From Auricularia sp. M13 (Eukaryota; Basidiomycota; Agaricomycetes; Auriculariales; Auriculariaceae): a stretch of 64,000 nt of DNA. The stretch lies in assembly GCA_037042915.1 (NCBI GenBank), contig CM073193.1, positions 5,890,001 to 5,954,000 of the forward strand, written 5' to 3'. Each line of letters begins with the position of its first letter. The stretch's first letter is position 1. A model generated the notes under the pieces. It had not been told where the DNA came from. It searched no databases and saw only the letters and a list, made by a program, of their open reading frames with translations. Shown piece by piece: positions 1 through 12,049 of the stretch. Made by a program: the position numbers and the translations under genes.

Positions 1-503
1 AGTAACAGCCCAGATTCACCTCGGGGGTATTCAGAATGTACCTCGGGGCGCGCATCCCGCACGCCATTGAGCACCTCATCTATTCCGAAACTGGCGCCCA
101 ACAGGAACACCTCATCCGCTTCGAGGATCTTGGGCGCAGTGCCGAGCTGGCGGATGAATTCACGCGCCGCGGCGTACTCGTCGGGCGTGGGACGCGCCTC
201 CCGCAGGAATGCGTGCAGGTGCTTCACGAGGCTGTTCATGACGAACGTCGTGCGCGCGTCGACGGACAGCTGGTTCTGCACGTTGATGATGCTGTGAGAT
301 AATGTGTGAGAGGCGGGAGAGGAGTGATTCGGTGACAGTACGCAGCTGGTCAGTCAGCGTGTAGTCGCTCAGCTCGCTGCTCTCGCGGAGAGGGACGTGC
401 TGCAAGGGTCTCAGTTTCAGCGGAATACTCAACACCAGTCGGAGTCACAGAGGCTTACCTTGTGCTCCTTTCCGTAGATGCTCTTGGTGACTTGCTCGGC
501 CAT
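1..503 (-). CDS. Intradiol ring-cleavage dioxygenase (catechol/hydroxyquinol 1,2-dioxygenase type), 5' part only
   Basis: The gene runs off the left edge of the window, so only the N-terminal part is present. Exon 1 (503-459) encodes MAEQVTKSIYGKEHK and is followed by a 59-nt intron (458-400). The next exon starts HVPLRESSELSDYTL. A later frame reads VDARTTFVMNSLVKHLHAF, then PTPDEYAAAREFIRQLG, which resembles the helical N-terminal dioxygenase domain of fungal and bacterial intradiol dioxygenases (the 'RT..V...LV.HLH.F.RE..LT..E' pattern). The catalytic Fe(III)-binding Tyr/His residues would lie beyond the edge. The family opens catechol or hydroxyquinol rings during aromatic and lignin-derived compound breakdown. 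The junction after SDYTLTDQLR is uncertain: a frame change is needed near position 300 and the best donor (GTCACC) is weak. Substrate cannot be told from this piece. Confidence 0.68.
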
Positions 504-545
504 TGTCTCAAATGCTGGTGTGGTAGGTTGAGTGCGTCTTGCAGA

Positions 546-555
546 GGTTATATAG
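546..555 (-). promoter_or_regulatory. TATA box of the dioxygenase gene
   Basis: On the minus strand the sequence reads GGCTATATAACC, about 45 bp upstream of the ATG at 503. Position and match suit a core promoter TATA element. Confidence 0.5.
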
Positions 556-1411
556 CCTACGGTACTTGCAGGATGATTCATCGAGGTCAGCACGCTCACG
601 AGCTCTTCGCGCCCCTGAGGCAGGATTCAATGAAATTTTCGGTCGGAGCGGTGGGACGGGCTTACAATACGCGTGGATCGCAGTGGAACTGATACTCGGC
701 AAGCTTGCGTCTTCCCCGTCGGTAGGGAGCGCAATGAAAGAGGCGCAAGCTGTATCATGGGGTTACTTCCTTGAAGAAATCTCTCAAGCAACGATACGAA
801 CAGTGACAGCTTCACATAAATATCGCATCCCTGGTCTCCTAATCGAGCGCGGGCTCCCATGCAATCAAATCTTACATCGTCGGCGGAATGGTAGCGATGC
901 GAATCTTCTACATTCGTTTGCAGCGCAGGGCAATAATGCGTCTGACGGCTCTCGGTCATCCAGGGTACGGCAAATTAGTGAGCTCTGTCAGCTGGAAGCC
1001 GGTGACTTACAAGATGAACAACTGTGCTGCATCAGTTGGACTTTGCAGTTCTACGAATTTCATCCCGAAGTTGCTTCTTCGCCGGCACTGCCCTCGAAAA
1101 CGATCCCCAAATAAGTAGAGATGTGAGAAAATCGGGAAGTTGAGCGTTGGATTGTCTGAATTGTGTTAGGACTGGATATGATCATGAAGACCGAAGGCAG
1201 GAAGCAGACTTTTGAAGTAATGGATAAAACCCATCTACCATGTATTTGCACGATATTCTTCTATACGCCAGCTTAGGTGCGGCAGGAGTACAAGAGTTGA
1301 GGCAGCGCAAGGTTGACTCTGCCACAATGGCAGCCCAGACGCAAAAATCGGGGAGAAGAACGCGAGTGAGCTGAGTTTGAGGACCGCGTCCGCTTTCATT
1401 CCTGTACCATC
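556..1411. other. Intergenic region with one unassigned open frame
   Basis: This 0.85-kb stretch separates the dioxygenase and GPN1, which are transcribed divergently. A plus-strand frame of 191 codons (539-1114) is open, but it has no recognisable domain, and its start overlaps the dioxygenase promoter. The composition is close to random and there is no convincing splice pattern. I treat it as promoter and spacer DNA; a short lineage-specific gene cannot be excluded. Confidence 0.35.
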
Positions 1412-2833
1412 ATGGCGTCGGCGTCCACATCATCTGAAGGCGCCAGTACCACCGCGCCAGGACCTTCAATGCAGGTTGAGGCATCGCAAAAACCGACAGT
1501 CATCATTACGATTGGCATGGCCGGCAGCGGCAAGACAACCTTCGTCCAGCGGATTAATTCGCATCTGCATTCGCTCGACAAGCCGCCGTACATTATAAAC
1601 CTGGACCCAGCGGTCACGCACATGCCGTTCGAAGCCAATATTGACATCCGGGACACGGTGGATTACAGCCAGGTCATGAAGCAGTACGCGCTTCCCGCCT
1701 GTGCCGCTGCGTGCGCCCACGCCGATGCTGGCTAGGTATCGATTAGGTCCCAATGGCGGGATTATGACCAGTCTGAACCTGTTCACCACCAAGTTCGACC
1801 AGGTCCTCAGCTTGGTCGAAAAGCGGGCGAGTGAACTGGCGTGCGTTCCATTTTATTTGTCTGCAACTCCTGCCCTTACTGTTATTTACGTTGAAGGCAT
1901 GTTGTACTCGACACACCCGGCCAAATTGAAATATTCACCTGGTCAGCAAGCGGCGCGATCATCACCGACGCCGTGGCCAGCAGCTTCCCGACAGTTATAG
2001 CGTATATCATGGACACGCCGCGCTGCGCTGCGCCGGCGACATTTATGAGCAACATGCTTTATGCTTGCTCGTGCGTCCTCGCCCTTCAACATTGTCCATC
2101 TTTCAATATGCTAATGATGATTCAGGATTTTGTACAAGACGCGGTTACCTCTTTTGATCGTCTTCAACAAAACGGACGCGCACCCGGGCGGCCATGAGTT
2201 TGCCGTAGAATGGATGCGCGACTTCGAGGCGTTCCAGAAGGCGCTCGCGACGTCGCCGGCTAATCGTGACGCGGACGGCGAGCCGACGTACATGGGCAGC
2301 CTGATGAACAGCATGAGCCTCGTGCTTGACGAATTTTACAGCCATCTAAAGGTACGCTCCCTTGCTCTTGTCGCTGTGCCGCCACTTACTCGGCGATGCG
2401 CACTTGGACAGGCTGTGGGCGTGTCCTCGCTTACCGGCGACGGCGTTCCGGCGTTCTTCGACACCGTCAAGGATGCGCGCGAGGAGTACTTCAAGGAGTA
2501 CCTTCCTGAGCTCGAGCGCGTTACAAAAGAGCGCGACGCGAAGAACGCCGCGAAGCAGAACGAGTCGCTCTCGCGATTCATGCAGGACTTGAAGCTGAGC
2601 GGCAAGCCGCCGCCTGCGCCTGCGGAGTGGGAGAAGATGGACGAGGAGGACGACGAACAGGAAGACGAGACCGATGATGTCTATGGCGGTGCGTTTTGGG
2701 TGATATGGGGTGGCGTGCAAAACTGATTCTTACTTGACTCCCAGACGACCCGCGCCTGCTCGACATCCGTCGTGCGCGCAAAGCCGAGGCCGATGCCGCG
2801 GACAACTCGTTCAAGTGGCCGCGCCCCGGCTGA
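1412..2833 (+). CDS. GPN1: GPN-loop GTPase 1 (Npa3/XAB1 homologue)
   Basis: Six exons (1412-1683, 1736-1840, 1897-2070, 2126-2351, 2412-2688, 2745-2833) with introns of 52-60 nt give 380 residues, the usual size of the family. A Walker A loop GMAGSGKTT lies at about residues 35-43. The family-defining GPN loop (LGPNGG) follows at about 94, then [14 protein letters not shown] (G3 region) and the guanine-specificity motif FNKTD. The C-terminus is acidic (EEDDEQEDE) and ends in an FKWPRPG-type tail. GPN1 acts with GPN2 and GPN3 in assembly and nuclear import of RNA polymerase II. An [12 protein letters not shown] junction fixes intron 2. The gene appears complete and is a conserved housekeeping gene. 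Confidence 0.95.
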
Positions 2834-3141
2834 AGTCAAGCACTGCGATTCTCGACATTGTACGCTGCTCATGTACTGAAACCAATCTACACATTCTTCC
2901 GCTGCTGTGCGCCCGGCGCGGAAAACTAAATTCGTTCTGGTGATGTTTCTTCATTTTCGTCGGCAAGTGTCGAAGCCAGAATGTTGATAGCTGTCTGCGC
3001 CGTCGAGTACTCGACCAGAGACAGCTTTTGCCTATCCAGGCGACTGAGGGCCGACATATACGGACATAAGGGCAATATCAGCGAGATAATATCTGTTGCA
3101 ATTGCAGGTGCTTCCGAGTCCGCAGTCCCGAATCTCACGCA
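2834..3141. other. Short intergenic spacer
   Basis: About 310 bp between the GPN1 stop and the hydrolase start. It holds the GPN1 3' end and the next promoter. I see no gene, repeat or strong core promoter element. Confidence 0.5.
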
Positions 3142-5036
3142 ATGACCGCCCTATCCGAGCGCATCCGAGAAGTTCTCCAGAGGGGCGTCGACGCGCCAAA
3201 CGGCCCTGCAGGGCTGGTGTACGGTGCACTAGACCGCGACGGCAAGGTCCTCGTGCTCGAGGCTGCTGGCGTGCGAAAGCTCGGAACGGACGAGAAGGTC
3301 GGTGAGTGCTCTCAAAAGTGATAGCATGGCTAACATGCTTGCCGCTGTCATTGTCAGATGACGACGGACTCACTCTTTCCTCTCTTCTCCACGAACAAAG
3401 CCATTGTCGCTGTTGCGTGCGTTTCGCAGAATTTCCGGCCCTTCGTGATCCTGATGTTCATCCACTGGCAGAGCGTTGCAATTGGCAGAAGGTGGCAAAA
3501 TAGCCCTCGGTGAGCCTGTCAAAAAGTTTCTGTACGCCGTGCGACGATCTGCGCTCGGCGATGGCTCACTTTAGCTTCCCAGCCCAGAAATTGCGCAGTG
3601 CCAGGTCCTACAAGATGACGGTTCTCTGAAGCCGGCTCAGCGGGATATCACGTTGCGTATGCTTCTGACGCATACTTCCGGATGCGCGTAAGATTGTGCG
3701 TTTACAGCTAGAGATTCACTACTGACATACTATCCTCAACCTCAAGATATTCGTTCTTTAACGAAAAGTTAACCAAGTACATTGGCGACGGCCCGCATGA
3801 TTTGGCGGCAGGGTTCGACAGATGGAACATGCCTCTTGTATTCGAAGTGAGCCCGTTGGATACTCTGGTGTTCCTTACCGCGTCTCATTACATCTTCAGC
3901 CCGGGACAGCGTGGCAGTACGGCACAAGTAATCCCTTTTTTTTTTCCGCCAAGTCGCAGATCTCAGATTACTTCAGGCATTGACTGGACCGCTCGCCTTG
4001 TTGAGCGCATCGTCGGCGTTCCGTTCTGGGACTATGTGGAAGAGCAAGTCTTAACACCTCTTGACGTGCGTACATCAGCTTCGTCCGCATCCCCTGACCT
4101 ACCCTTCAACTAGATCCACGACACGGGATTCCATATCCACCCACACGCGAAGGACAGGCTCGTTGGAGTGCACGAACGCCGTCCAGATGGTTCACTTCAT
4201 CTCCGCGGTCAGTCCCAATCATTTCGCTTCCTTCGGTCTTCCGGTCTCCGATTTCGCGCTCAGTCTCTCACATTCACCCACGGCAGACCTTCTGCCATAC
4301 CAGCAGTTTATGTTGAACACTGGTCAGGGGACGTACGCGGCGTTCGGGACAGCACCGGACTACCTCAAGTTCTTGCACATCTTCCTCAACGGTGGGAAGG
4401 GCGCGAACGGGCACCGCGTCTTGAGCGAGGAAATGACCAAGGAAGCGTTGCGAGACCAGCTGCTGGATCTGGGGATCAGCATCCCCGACGTCGTCAAGAC
4501 GCATCGCGGATGGATCACGAACAACGTCGATCTGACGCCTGGGTGAGCATCTGTGCTCGTTGAAGTGTCAACGCGGCAGTGCTGAGCCTCCCGCACAGAT
4601 CAAGCAGAGGATGGGTACGTACGTTGTCAAAGGCCTAGAGCAGACACTGATCGCATGCTCGGTCTTCGTAGAGTCTGATTGCGATGGTTGACCGGGCAAG
4701 TAGCCAGTACACTCCAAGTTCAAGAAACTGATGAAGAACTGCATAGGACGGCAATACCTCCGGGCGCTCCGCTGGTTCTAACTGGTGGGCTGGGTGAGTC
4801 ATTATCAGTCTCCGTGCAAGGGCCGCTGCTGACATGGTCTGCAGCCTTGCGAACCTGTACTACACGTATGTTTCTATCATCATCCGTGTCAAGCTTTGAC
4901 GGCCGTACGCAGTGTGGACGCCACGACCGGTCTAGCTACCGTTCTGATGAGTCAGTCTTTCCCGTTCTGGGACGAGCAGGTGTTAGCTATTAGGGAGGAG
5001 GCAGAGCGTGAAGTATACCGTGTAGCCACGGCATAG
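3142..5036 (+). CDS. Class C beta-lactamase-fold serine hydrolase (esterase/transpeptidase-like)
   Basis: Fourteen exons separated by thirteen short introns join in phase to give 389 residues, the usual size for this family. The active-site S-x-x-K motif is visible as STNK in 'DSLFPLFSTNKAIVAVA'. The second motif is the YGTS of 'AWQYGTSIDW', a Tyr-x-Asn-like position. The conserved C-terminal block reads GRSAGSNWWAGLANLYYTVD. Fungal members are mostly cytosolic or secreted esterases and some serve in secondary metabolism; few are true antibiotic hydrolases. No signal peptide is obvious, so it may be cytosolic. Two internal exons are only 16 nt (4599-4614) and 15 nt (4672-4686). The exon 1 donor (AAG|GTCGGT at 3297/3298) is chosen to keep frame. 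Natural substrate cannot be inferred. Confidence 0.88.
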
Positions 5037-5490
5037 GCCTGACTGTGAGTGTTTCCGACTTTTTTCGATGATTTCTGTTTATAGTTTCTGAATGATTATG
5101 TAGGTCATCCGTTTGAGATCATGTTCAAACGACATTCGATAACAAGGAATTTTTCCGCCGCATAGGATTCCAAAAATTCCACTTGATCCGCCCGGCCCCA
5201 TAAGGCTAAGCTCTCTCTTCTTTTCTTGGCAGCGCAACGCTCCAGGCACGACGGTACCCGTTACACGCTCGCTATACCAGGACCCTGACAGTTAACCGGC
5301 CAATCGCGTCTGTTGCATTCCCGGCCGCACAACTTCACACGCTCTTTATGGATAGATTCATTTGTCGCAGCAGGAAGCGGGCCTGGATGAACTGTAGGAC
5401 GCTGCAGCCGGTGCTACCGGGCACAGCACGCGTGACCGGCGACTGGAAGCCTGAAGTGCTTCGCCCGCCAAACATATCATGCATGATCGG
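5037..5490. other. Intergenic and promoter region
   Basis: About 450 bp upstream of the MFS gene. Apart from the TATA element at its end I see no gene or repeat. It contains the 3' end of the hydrolase transcript. Confidence 0.4.
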
Positions 5491-5500
5491 TATATAAATA
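5491..5500 (+). promoter_or_regulatory. TATA box of the MFS transporter gene
   Basis: A clean TATATAAATA lies 50 bp upstream of the ATG at 5550, a spacing typical of fungal core promoters. Confidence 0.65.
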
Positions 5501-5549
5501 CGGACGGCCGCGCGCTCCCTTTGTTACGCGCGTTACGCCCTCTCCCTCC

Positions 5550-8146
5550 ATGGCAGACATCGAGAAGACGCCAACTAACGAGAAGCAGCGCGACGACGCG
5601 TCCAGCGACCAGGCGCAGGAGGCTCCCGAGCTCGACCTGCTTACGCTGCACGAAGTGCACGCGGGCCGGCTCGTGATTGATCCGGAGTGAGCACCATAAT
5701 CATCTGTAAACTCAGCGAACTGAGTGGGTGCTCGCAGGGAGGCCAAGATCGAATTTGGGGAGCGCGTCGCTGCGAAGCTGAAGTTGTCGCGGGATGGCAA
5801 AAAGGTGCTGTATCCCCAACCAACAGACAGCCCCAGGTGAGCGCATTTGAATCATATCCATGAGTTACGCTCACACGTTGCCAACTTAGGGACCCGCAAA
5901 ATGTGGGAAAGACAACTTCGGGCCCGCAGACCATGACTAACCACGGACTCTAGTGGAGCGATCGAAAGAAGAACTTTTTGCTGTTCATTGTCACCCTCGC
6001 AGCTATCGTACCTGACTTCGACTCGGGCATCGGTCAGTTGTATCTCATCGGAGTCCGTACCATCGGACTGACTAAAGTCTGTTATATTAGGCATTGCGGC
6101 CATTTTTGCTCTCGCTGAGCAATATGATACGACAACGGGCGTGATAAACAACATGACATCCAAGCGCGTCTCTTCCCTTCCCACGAGGGTCTGTGCGCTG
6201 ATGCCGCTCGAATTGTAGCTGGAGTATCTTCCTTCTCGGATGGGGCGGCCTTTTTGCCGTAGTTGTCGTGCGGCGGTACGGACGGCTCCCCGTGCTCTTC
6301 TGGTCTCAGGTGAGAGCTCACTTCAACGTGGCCGCGCACTGCGCAAGCTAAGCATCGCACCCCAGTTCATCGCCATGGCATTCCTCATTGGCTGCGCAGT
6401 CGCGCCGAACCTCAAGACCTTTACCGGTGTGTACAATGCAACTTCAACTTGGGAGACGACGCCTGAACATTGACCCAACCCTGCTGCCCCGGATTTCCCC
6501 ATTCCTGCCGCCTGTGCCTTATCCGACCGGCCGGCGCTCGCGTGCAATCTCCCATCCCAATCCGGCATGATCGCCCGATGCGATTCAATCGATCCACTGC
6601 AGCAATGCGCTGTCTGAATGGGTTCTTTGCGTACGTTTGCAATGTGCTTCAGAGTCAATTTGGGAGCAAGCCTCACCATCAAGGAAACAGGACGGCGCCG
6701 CAGGTCACAGGTCTATTCGTCGTCTGCGATCTCTTCCCGTTCCATTTGCAGGCGCGGAAGGTCTGCACCCCATATCATTTTGCCCCATTCCCACCGCTCA
6801 ATGTGCGAATGATATTATGTAGCTGAACATCTGGACGATGGGCTTTCTGATCAGTCCCTTCCTGTCGCCCTTCGCCTTCGGCTTCCTCGTCGCGCGCACG
6901 ACCTGGCGCTGGGCCTACGGCATCGGGTGCATCTACTCCGGCATCGTCGTCGCGATGATCGTGCTCTTCATGGAGGAGACGTGCGTCCGGTTTCCACGCC
7001 TGCGTGTACTTCGTATTCATGCGCAGACTACGCATGCAGGATGTACGACCGCCACGTCAAGCCCATCCCCGAGCCCACATCTACGGGCCCGCTGCGGCTG
7101 CGGATCGAGACGCTCCTGGGCATTACGGGCATCAAGATGGCCAAGCACCGCACGAGCTGGCGCGATGCGATCGTCAGCCCGTTCAACGTCGTCTGGAGGC
7201 CGCACTTGCTGCTCATGCTCATCTACGAGGGCGTCATGTTCGGATTCTCCATCGGCATCAACGTGCGCTCTCATCCGCCCATCCCATCGTCGAAGCTCAG
7301 TACTAACCTCTGCAGGTTACCAACGCTGTGTTCCTCGGAATGCCGCGTCCTGAGGGATACGGCTTCGGGCCCTTCAGCATCGCCGGCGGCTACGCAACAC
7401 CGATCGTACGTCTCCCTCTCCAGTCCCGCCACTCTACATAACCTCATAATGTTCGCGCTTCGCAGGTGGCAGTTCTGCTGGGCGAGATCATCGGCCGCTA
7501 CGTGAACGACGCGATCGCGGACTGGGGCATCCGGCGCAACCACGGCGTGTTCGAGGCGGAGGTCCGCCTGTGGATGTGCTACCTCGCGCTCCCGATCTTC
7601 ATCTGCGGCATGGTCGTCCTCGGCGCGACGTTCCAGAACCACCTCACCGTCGTCGCGCTCGTCTTTGGCTGGGGGTTGGCGGAGATCAGCGTCATGATGA
7701 CCACCGTCGCCATCTGTGCGTCGAGCTCCGAGTCTGAGTCTATTGGAGACTGACCGAGTGGCACGGTTTAATGTAGACGCGTACTGCAACGACTCGTTCC
7801 CGAAGCACCAGGGCGAGATCAGCGCGCTCATCAACCTCGCGCGTACGCTGGGCGGGTTCGCCATTGCGTACTACCAGGTCCCGTAAGTCCCGCCCCTTTT
7901 GTTCAACTCTCCAGACCCCATGATACTCACAACGACGTATCCGTATATAGATGGGCGGAGAAGAATGGCGCGCTGCAGACCTTCGGCTGCGAGGCGGCCA
8001 TCGTCGCGGGCCTATTCCTGCTGATCATACCGTTCATGCAGATCAAGGGAGGCGCTCTCAGGGTACGTACACCCATTTCTCAGGAGTGATTTCTTTAAGT
8101 ATATAACGCTGATCATGGTGGACACCAGAACCGGTTCTCCATTTGA
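5550..8146 (+). CDS. Major facilitator superfamily transporter (DHA1-like)
   Basis: A multi-exon gene starting MADIEKTPTNEKQ and ending GGALRNRFSI. The cytosolic N-terminus carries LYPQPTDSPRDPQNWSDRKK, a signature of fungal MFS drug/metabolite transporters, followed by repeated hydrophobic segments, VPDFDSGIG in helix 1, GWGGLFAVVVVRRYGRLPV (the loop 2-3 A-motif region), FHLQARKLNIWTMGFLISP and the C-terminal FPKHQGEISALINLARTLGG. All parts of a 12-helix carrier appear present. Intron 6164-6218 uses a GC donor (AA|GCGCGT) instead of GT; this is required to read the conserved NMTSNWSIFLLGW. Substrate is unknown; the class exports or imports small organic molecules at the plasma membrane. Confidence 0.9.
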
Positions 8147-9840
8147 TTGATGACTTGACGAAGCGGAGACGGGGTTGGCGTGGCACGATTTGTTCAACTT
8201 CTTAGTTCGACTGGGGAAAAATAGGAGTCATTTTTCGCATCAGTTACAGGTCGACAGAGTTGAAGGAATAACTTATACTTGAGTCAGTGGAGTGTCTCCA
8301 AGTCGAAGAATAACTACTAGTAGAACGATTACATTCAAGAACGGGAGGGAAGTAGTACAGTACCACAGTCCAGTCCAAAAGGCCTCTGCTCGGAAAGCTG
8401 GGGAACAATGCACTGATTTCGATTGAGAAAAGAGCAGCAAGGGCGATCGTCTAGCAAAGTGACTAGACTATGGCGCACTGGAAGCTACGATCTTGAAAGA
8501 CCGCATCCCATCGCTCGCAAAGTTTCTTCCAGTTCCTACCTCAGCTGCACCAAGCACCAGGTCTCCGGTGACGATCAACTGCAAGAAGCGCCTGCGATTG
8601 ACCACGTGGCGAAGACGGGCACACGGTTTTCGTCCATGGTCCACGATGACAGTCTCGCTGCGCGGTTAGCGGGCGCGCCGTAGTTCTTGTTCTGGGCCGG
8701 CGCCCATGGAAGGCGGGCGGGAGGACGAACGGCACAGGGCGGTTGTCCTAGTAGGCGAGGAAGCCAAGCCCGTCAGCGTGTCGACGGTGCACCCATTGCT
8801 CGGCGGCGGACGGGCGCGGGCTGCGCGTTCGTCTGCCGGTGCGGTCGCGACTGCGAAAGAGAGCGTGGATGCATAACCCACGATGTTGAAAAATCGTACT
8901 GGTGACCAGTGCGCTCAGAGCCGGCACGGATACGTTTTCAATGGGTGAGACATCGTCGTAGTTTACGAATTGTGCATCATCAACTCGGATTTCATACGAT
9001 ATGTGGGCGAAGCTCCGGCAGGGAAGGCCTTCCGCGGAAGCACCTGGCAGCCAGAAAGATATTGTGAGGCTTCGAGAGTGTAGAATGCATCGCAGACACA
9101 GGAGGAAGAACGTCGAGATCTGGTAGCGACTGCAGTAATACGGTGAGCGTAAAGCTCTATTCAGAGCACCTGAGCGGCAAGGAAATAGAAGGAACCAGTG
9201 CCAGAGATCTTTTCGGAGAGATACTGCCATAGAGCATATCTGGTAGAGTGGGAACTGCAGCTGTTCGAGCCGAGCCTATGGTCATCACTGCGCAGAGACT
9301 GTGAAAAAAGTGACATAACGTGATCCGCGTTGTAGGTAACAGTCGAGACGTCGGGCAGTGGGTTATGAGCTGCAGCGTCGCCAATAAGCGACTCCAGAGA
9401 GCCACCAGACTCGGAGGGTGGCCGGCTGGAGAAGACTGGGATGAATTCGACAATTCCGCCAGTGCAGCGTGGTGCCAAAGAAATTGGGGGACACTTCCAC
9501 GCGCGAATATCGGCATTGCGTGAAACAATCGGCGAAGGTCTGCGGCAGAATATGCGTTTTTCATGGTCGAGGTCAAGGAGAGGAAACGGTTGCAAGTCCG
9601 CTATTCCTCTTTTTCGTCCGGAATCGCAAAGAGCGCAACACCGCTCGATTGGAGTCCCAAAGCCACTCATCTACAGGTGAGCGTGAAGGCACTTTCAATC
9701 ACTGATATTGCGCAGGCTGCGCGGTTGGACTGTCCCGTTCAAGCTCACAACACCATCGTACCTCGCGCGCTCGCATGAATCCAGTAAATCGCGCAAAGTC
9801 CACTTCCCTTCCATGCTATATACACCCTCGCTCGTCGGCG
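8147..9840. other. Gene-poor spacer, 1.7 kb
   Basis: The stretch lies between the convergent MFS gene and the minus-strand gene ending at 9841. Several frames of 110-170 codons are open on the minus strand (for example 9161-9670 and 8748-9230), but they overlap one another in different frames and show no domain or family motif. I cannot support a gene here. Degraded coding sequence is possible. Confidence 0.35.
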
Positions 9841-11566
9841 CTACGACAGCCAGGCGTACTTCTTTATTCCGCTCTCCTTTCTGAACACTTCATTCCTCTC
9901 TTTGATATACTTGGCGTCGACCGGCGCCGGCTCGGATTTCTTCTTTCTCTTCCGTGCTGGTGCCTTGTCCTGCGCGTTGCCCTCGACCTTGGCTGGCTTT
10001 GCCTCTGCTTCGGGCGTGGACGTGGAAGGCCCTGCGACAGCTGACGAGCGACCCGCACGCGGATGGGCCAGAGGCTGGCTCGTCACTCGCGCAGACTGCT
10101 GGGCAGGCCCGGTCGCGGGAATAGGCCCAGTTCCTATTTCCCGCTCCTGGACTTCGCACGCGCCGGAAATCGATGTGTCGGGCGATGTATCCCGAACTTC
10201 ATGCGAGTTGTGCGATGGTATATAGGTGTTGTGATTTTGGACATGACGTCCAACCGTGTTGCTCGTGCTCGGCTCCTGGGACCCGAGCGACGACGAACGC
10301 GTCTGCCACACCTCTGTCAACTACAGTAAGCCGCACGTCCACCTTCACTCAAAACCGGAACTCACCATCTGTAGCAGCGCGTTTCGCAGAAGGCTCCGCC
10401 TCCGATTCAGGTCGCGCGCGCTTCAAGACTTGCAGTCGTTCAAAGAGCCCTGGAGCGAGTGCGCGCGCGAATCGGTGATGGTGAACAAGCGCTGCCTCCA
10501 CCCTCGCGGCGACCTCGGGCGTCAGCGGAGGCAGTGGTGCGGATGTGTACACTGAGGGGGGCGCAGGCAAGTATCCTTCATGAGCAACCGGCGAGCGCTG
10601 ACCGCTCGATGCAGGCGGAGGGAACGACTGCGTCGGTAGAGGGGACGATGGTGGTCTGCGTCCTGGCGCGGAGACCGTTGCCGTCTCAGTCGTCGCGTAC
10701 AGCGCCGTCCTTGGAGCAGCCGATTTACGCGCTTGCATTGCTGTCGTCACCGGCTTACGGCCAGCGATCGGTCGGTCTGCTTGTGCGACAGGCGGAGACG
10801 CAGGTGTCGTGCCCGGTGTAGACGGGGCTAGATACGGCGCGGCGTTGGTCCAGGCTGTCCCGCTTGACGCCGACTGCGATCCCCTGCGCGCACGCCGAAG
10901 CGTCTTCCTCAAATGCGTCCCGTCTGCCCGAGATTTCGCGGCGGGCGGCTGAGGTGGTGGTAGCGGGAGTGGCGTCGCTGCGGGGAGCATCAGCGCCGGT
11001 GGCGACACGGTATGTGGTGGGGATGGCGGCGGTGGTGCTGGTAGTGACGGCGCTGAAGGGAGCATCAATGCCGATGGCGCCACTGGGGGGAGCATCAGCG
11101 CCGATGGCGACACGGTATGTGGCGGGGATGGCGGTGGTGGTGCTGGTAGTGACGGTGCTGGAGGGAGCATTAGCGCCGATGGCGACACGGTATGTGGCGG
11201 GGATGGCGACGCCATGAACGCTGGCCCTGGTGCTGGCTGCCACCATGCCTGCATCAACGAGGTGTTCTCGAGATGCTGGAAGTCCGTGAGTGGCAGTTGG
11301 GGTAACTGTGTGGCACTTGTGGTGGTCGTGTTGGGCGTGGGACCTGTTTTGTGGCTCGCGTGGACTGGAGGCTGTGGCATCCCTACATCGACAGGCGGCG
11401 ACTGCTGCACATTGTGAATCGCGTAGTATTGTTCACCGAACATCATGTTGTAGAAATCGACGTCCTCCCCCAACCCAGTGGCAACGTCAGGCCCGTCGTA
11501 CGGCTCGAAGCTGTATGAGTCCTCCATGGCGAACATTTCGCCATCCGCAAACGGCAGGAGACTCAT
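9841..11566 (-). CDS. Pro/Ser-rich nuclear-type protein, KRAATD family member A
   Basis: Exon 1 (11566-10366) and exon 2 (10313-9841) join across a 52-nt intron to give 557 residues. The N-terminus is acidic and aromatic (MSLLPFADGEMFAMEDSYSF). The middle holds three proline-rich repeats of the type SPPHTVSPSALMLPPAPSLP. The motif LKRARPESEAEPSAKRAATD ends exon 1, and the exon 2 side reads VGRHVQNHNTYIPSHNS. The C-terminus is very basic (ARKRKKKSE), a likely nuclear localisation signal. The block around the intron recurs in the genes at 32943 and 44172, so this is one member of a local family. No known domain is recognised; low complexity suggests an intrinsically disordered, possibly transcription-related protein. 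Confidence 0.72.
10970..11215 (-). repeat. Coding minisatellite in family member A
   Basis: Imperfect direct repeats encode successive copies of SPPHTVSPSALMLPPAPSLP followed by a proline run; at least three copies are seen, one contracted. On the plus strand the repeated cores are GATGGCGACACGGTATGTGG and variants. Repeat number is likely variable between strains. Confidence 0.7.
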
Positions 11567-12049
11567 GTGTGCGAGTGGATATGGGTGTGGTGCAGGTGGC
11601 GGTTGGATTCAGGTGAAGAGAGTCGATGGCGGAGTTACGCAAGCGTGGCTGGACGAGGGTTGTTCTTGTGACGCGTTTTCAAATCCCGACTTTCGTTATT
11701 GTGCACCTTGGGGACTAATCATATAATCATACTTTGCACTATTTAGAACGGTATGAAGACTTTAAAACACAGGCTAAGTGAAGTGTGTGTACCAGGAGCC
11801 TGCCGTGTTCATCCTAAATTACGAGCTTTGAATCTCAGTATCGTACAAAGAATGCATTGACACGAGTTTACCGGGATCATACCAAGGTTCCATGCATTTC
11901 TCGGGGAAGATATTCCCAAATTGCGCAGAATGTTGCCTATTATTCCTGAGGCAGTCCGACGGGGTCGGGCGGAGGCGGAATCGGAAGCGGATTTGTGCGA
12001 TTCACGTGACCTGGGCGAGAAAACCGCACGAGCTGCGAGCGCAGAAGAA
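11567..12049. other. Divergent promoter region
   Basis: About 480 bp between the divergently transcribed family member A and the bromodomain gene. An in-frame extension upstream of 12050 (from 11921) is open, so the bromodomain protein could start earlier. No other feature is evident. Confidence 0.35.

Noticed and set aside
539-1114. 191-codon plus-strand frame as a gene
   Set aside because: No domain, overlaps the dioxygenase promoter and lacks coding-like composition; kept only as an open frame in the spacer.
4543-5036. Loss of the C-terminus of the beta-lactamase-fold hydrolase
   Set aside because: The frame seems to stop at 4543, but short exons from 4599 onwards restore the conserved GRSAG...WAGLAN block and a normal length.
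8748-9670. Minus-strand frames as a two-exon gene
   Set aside because: Frames overlap in different phases, have no convincing splice sites between them and match no family I know.
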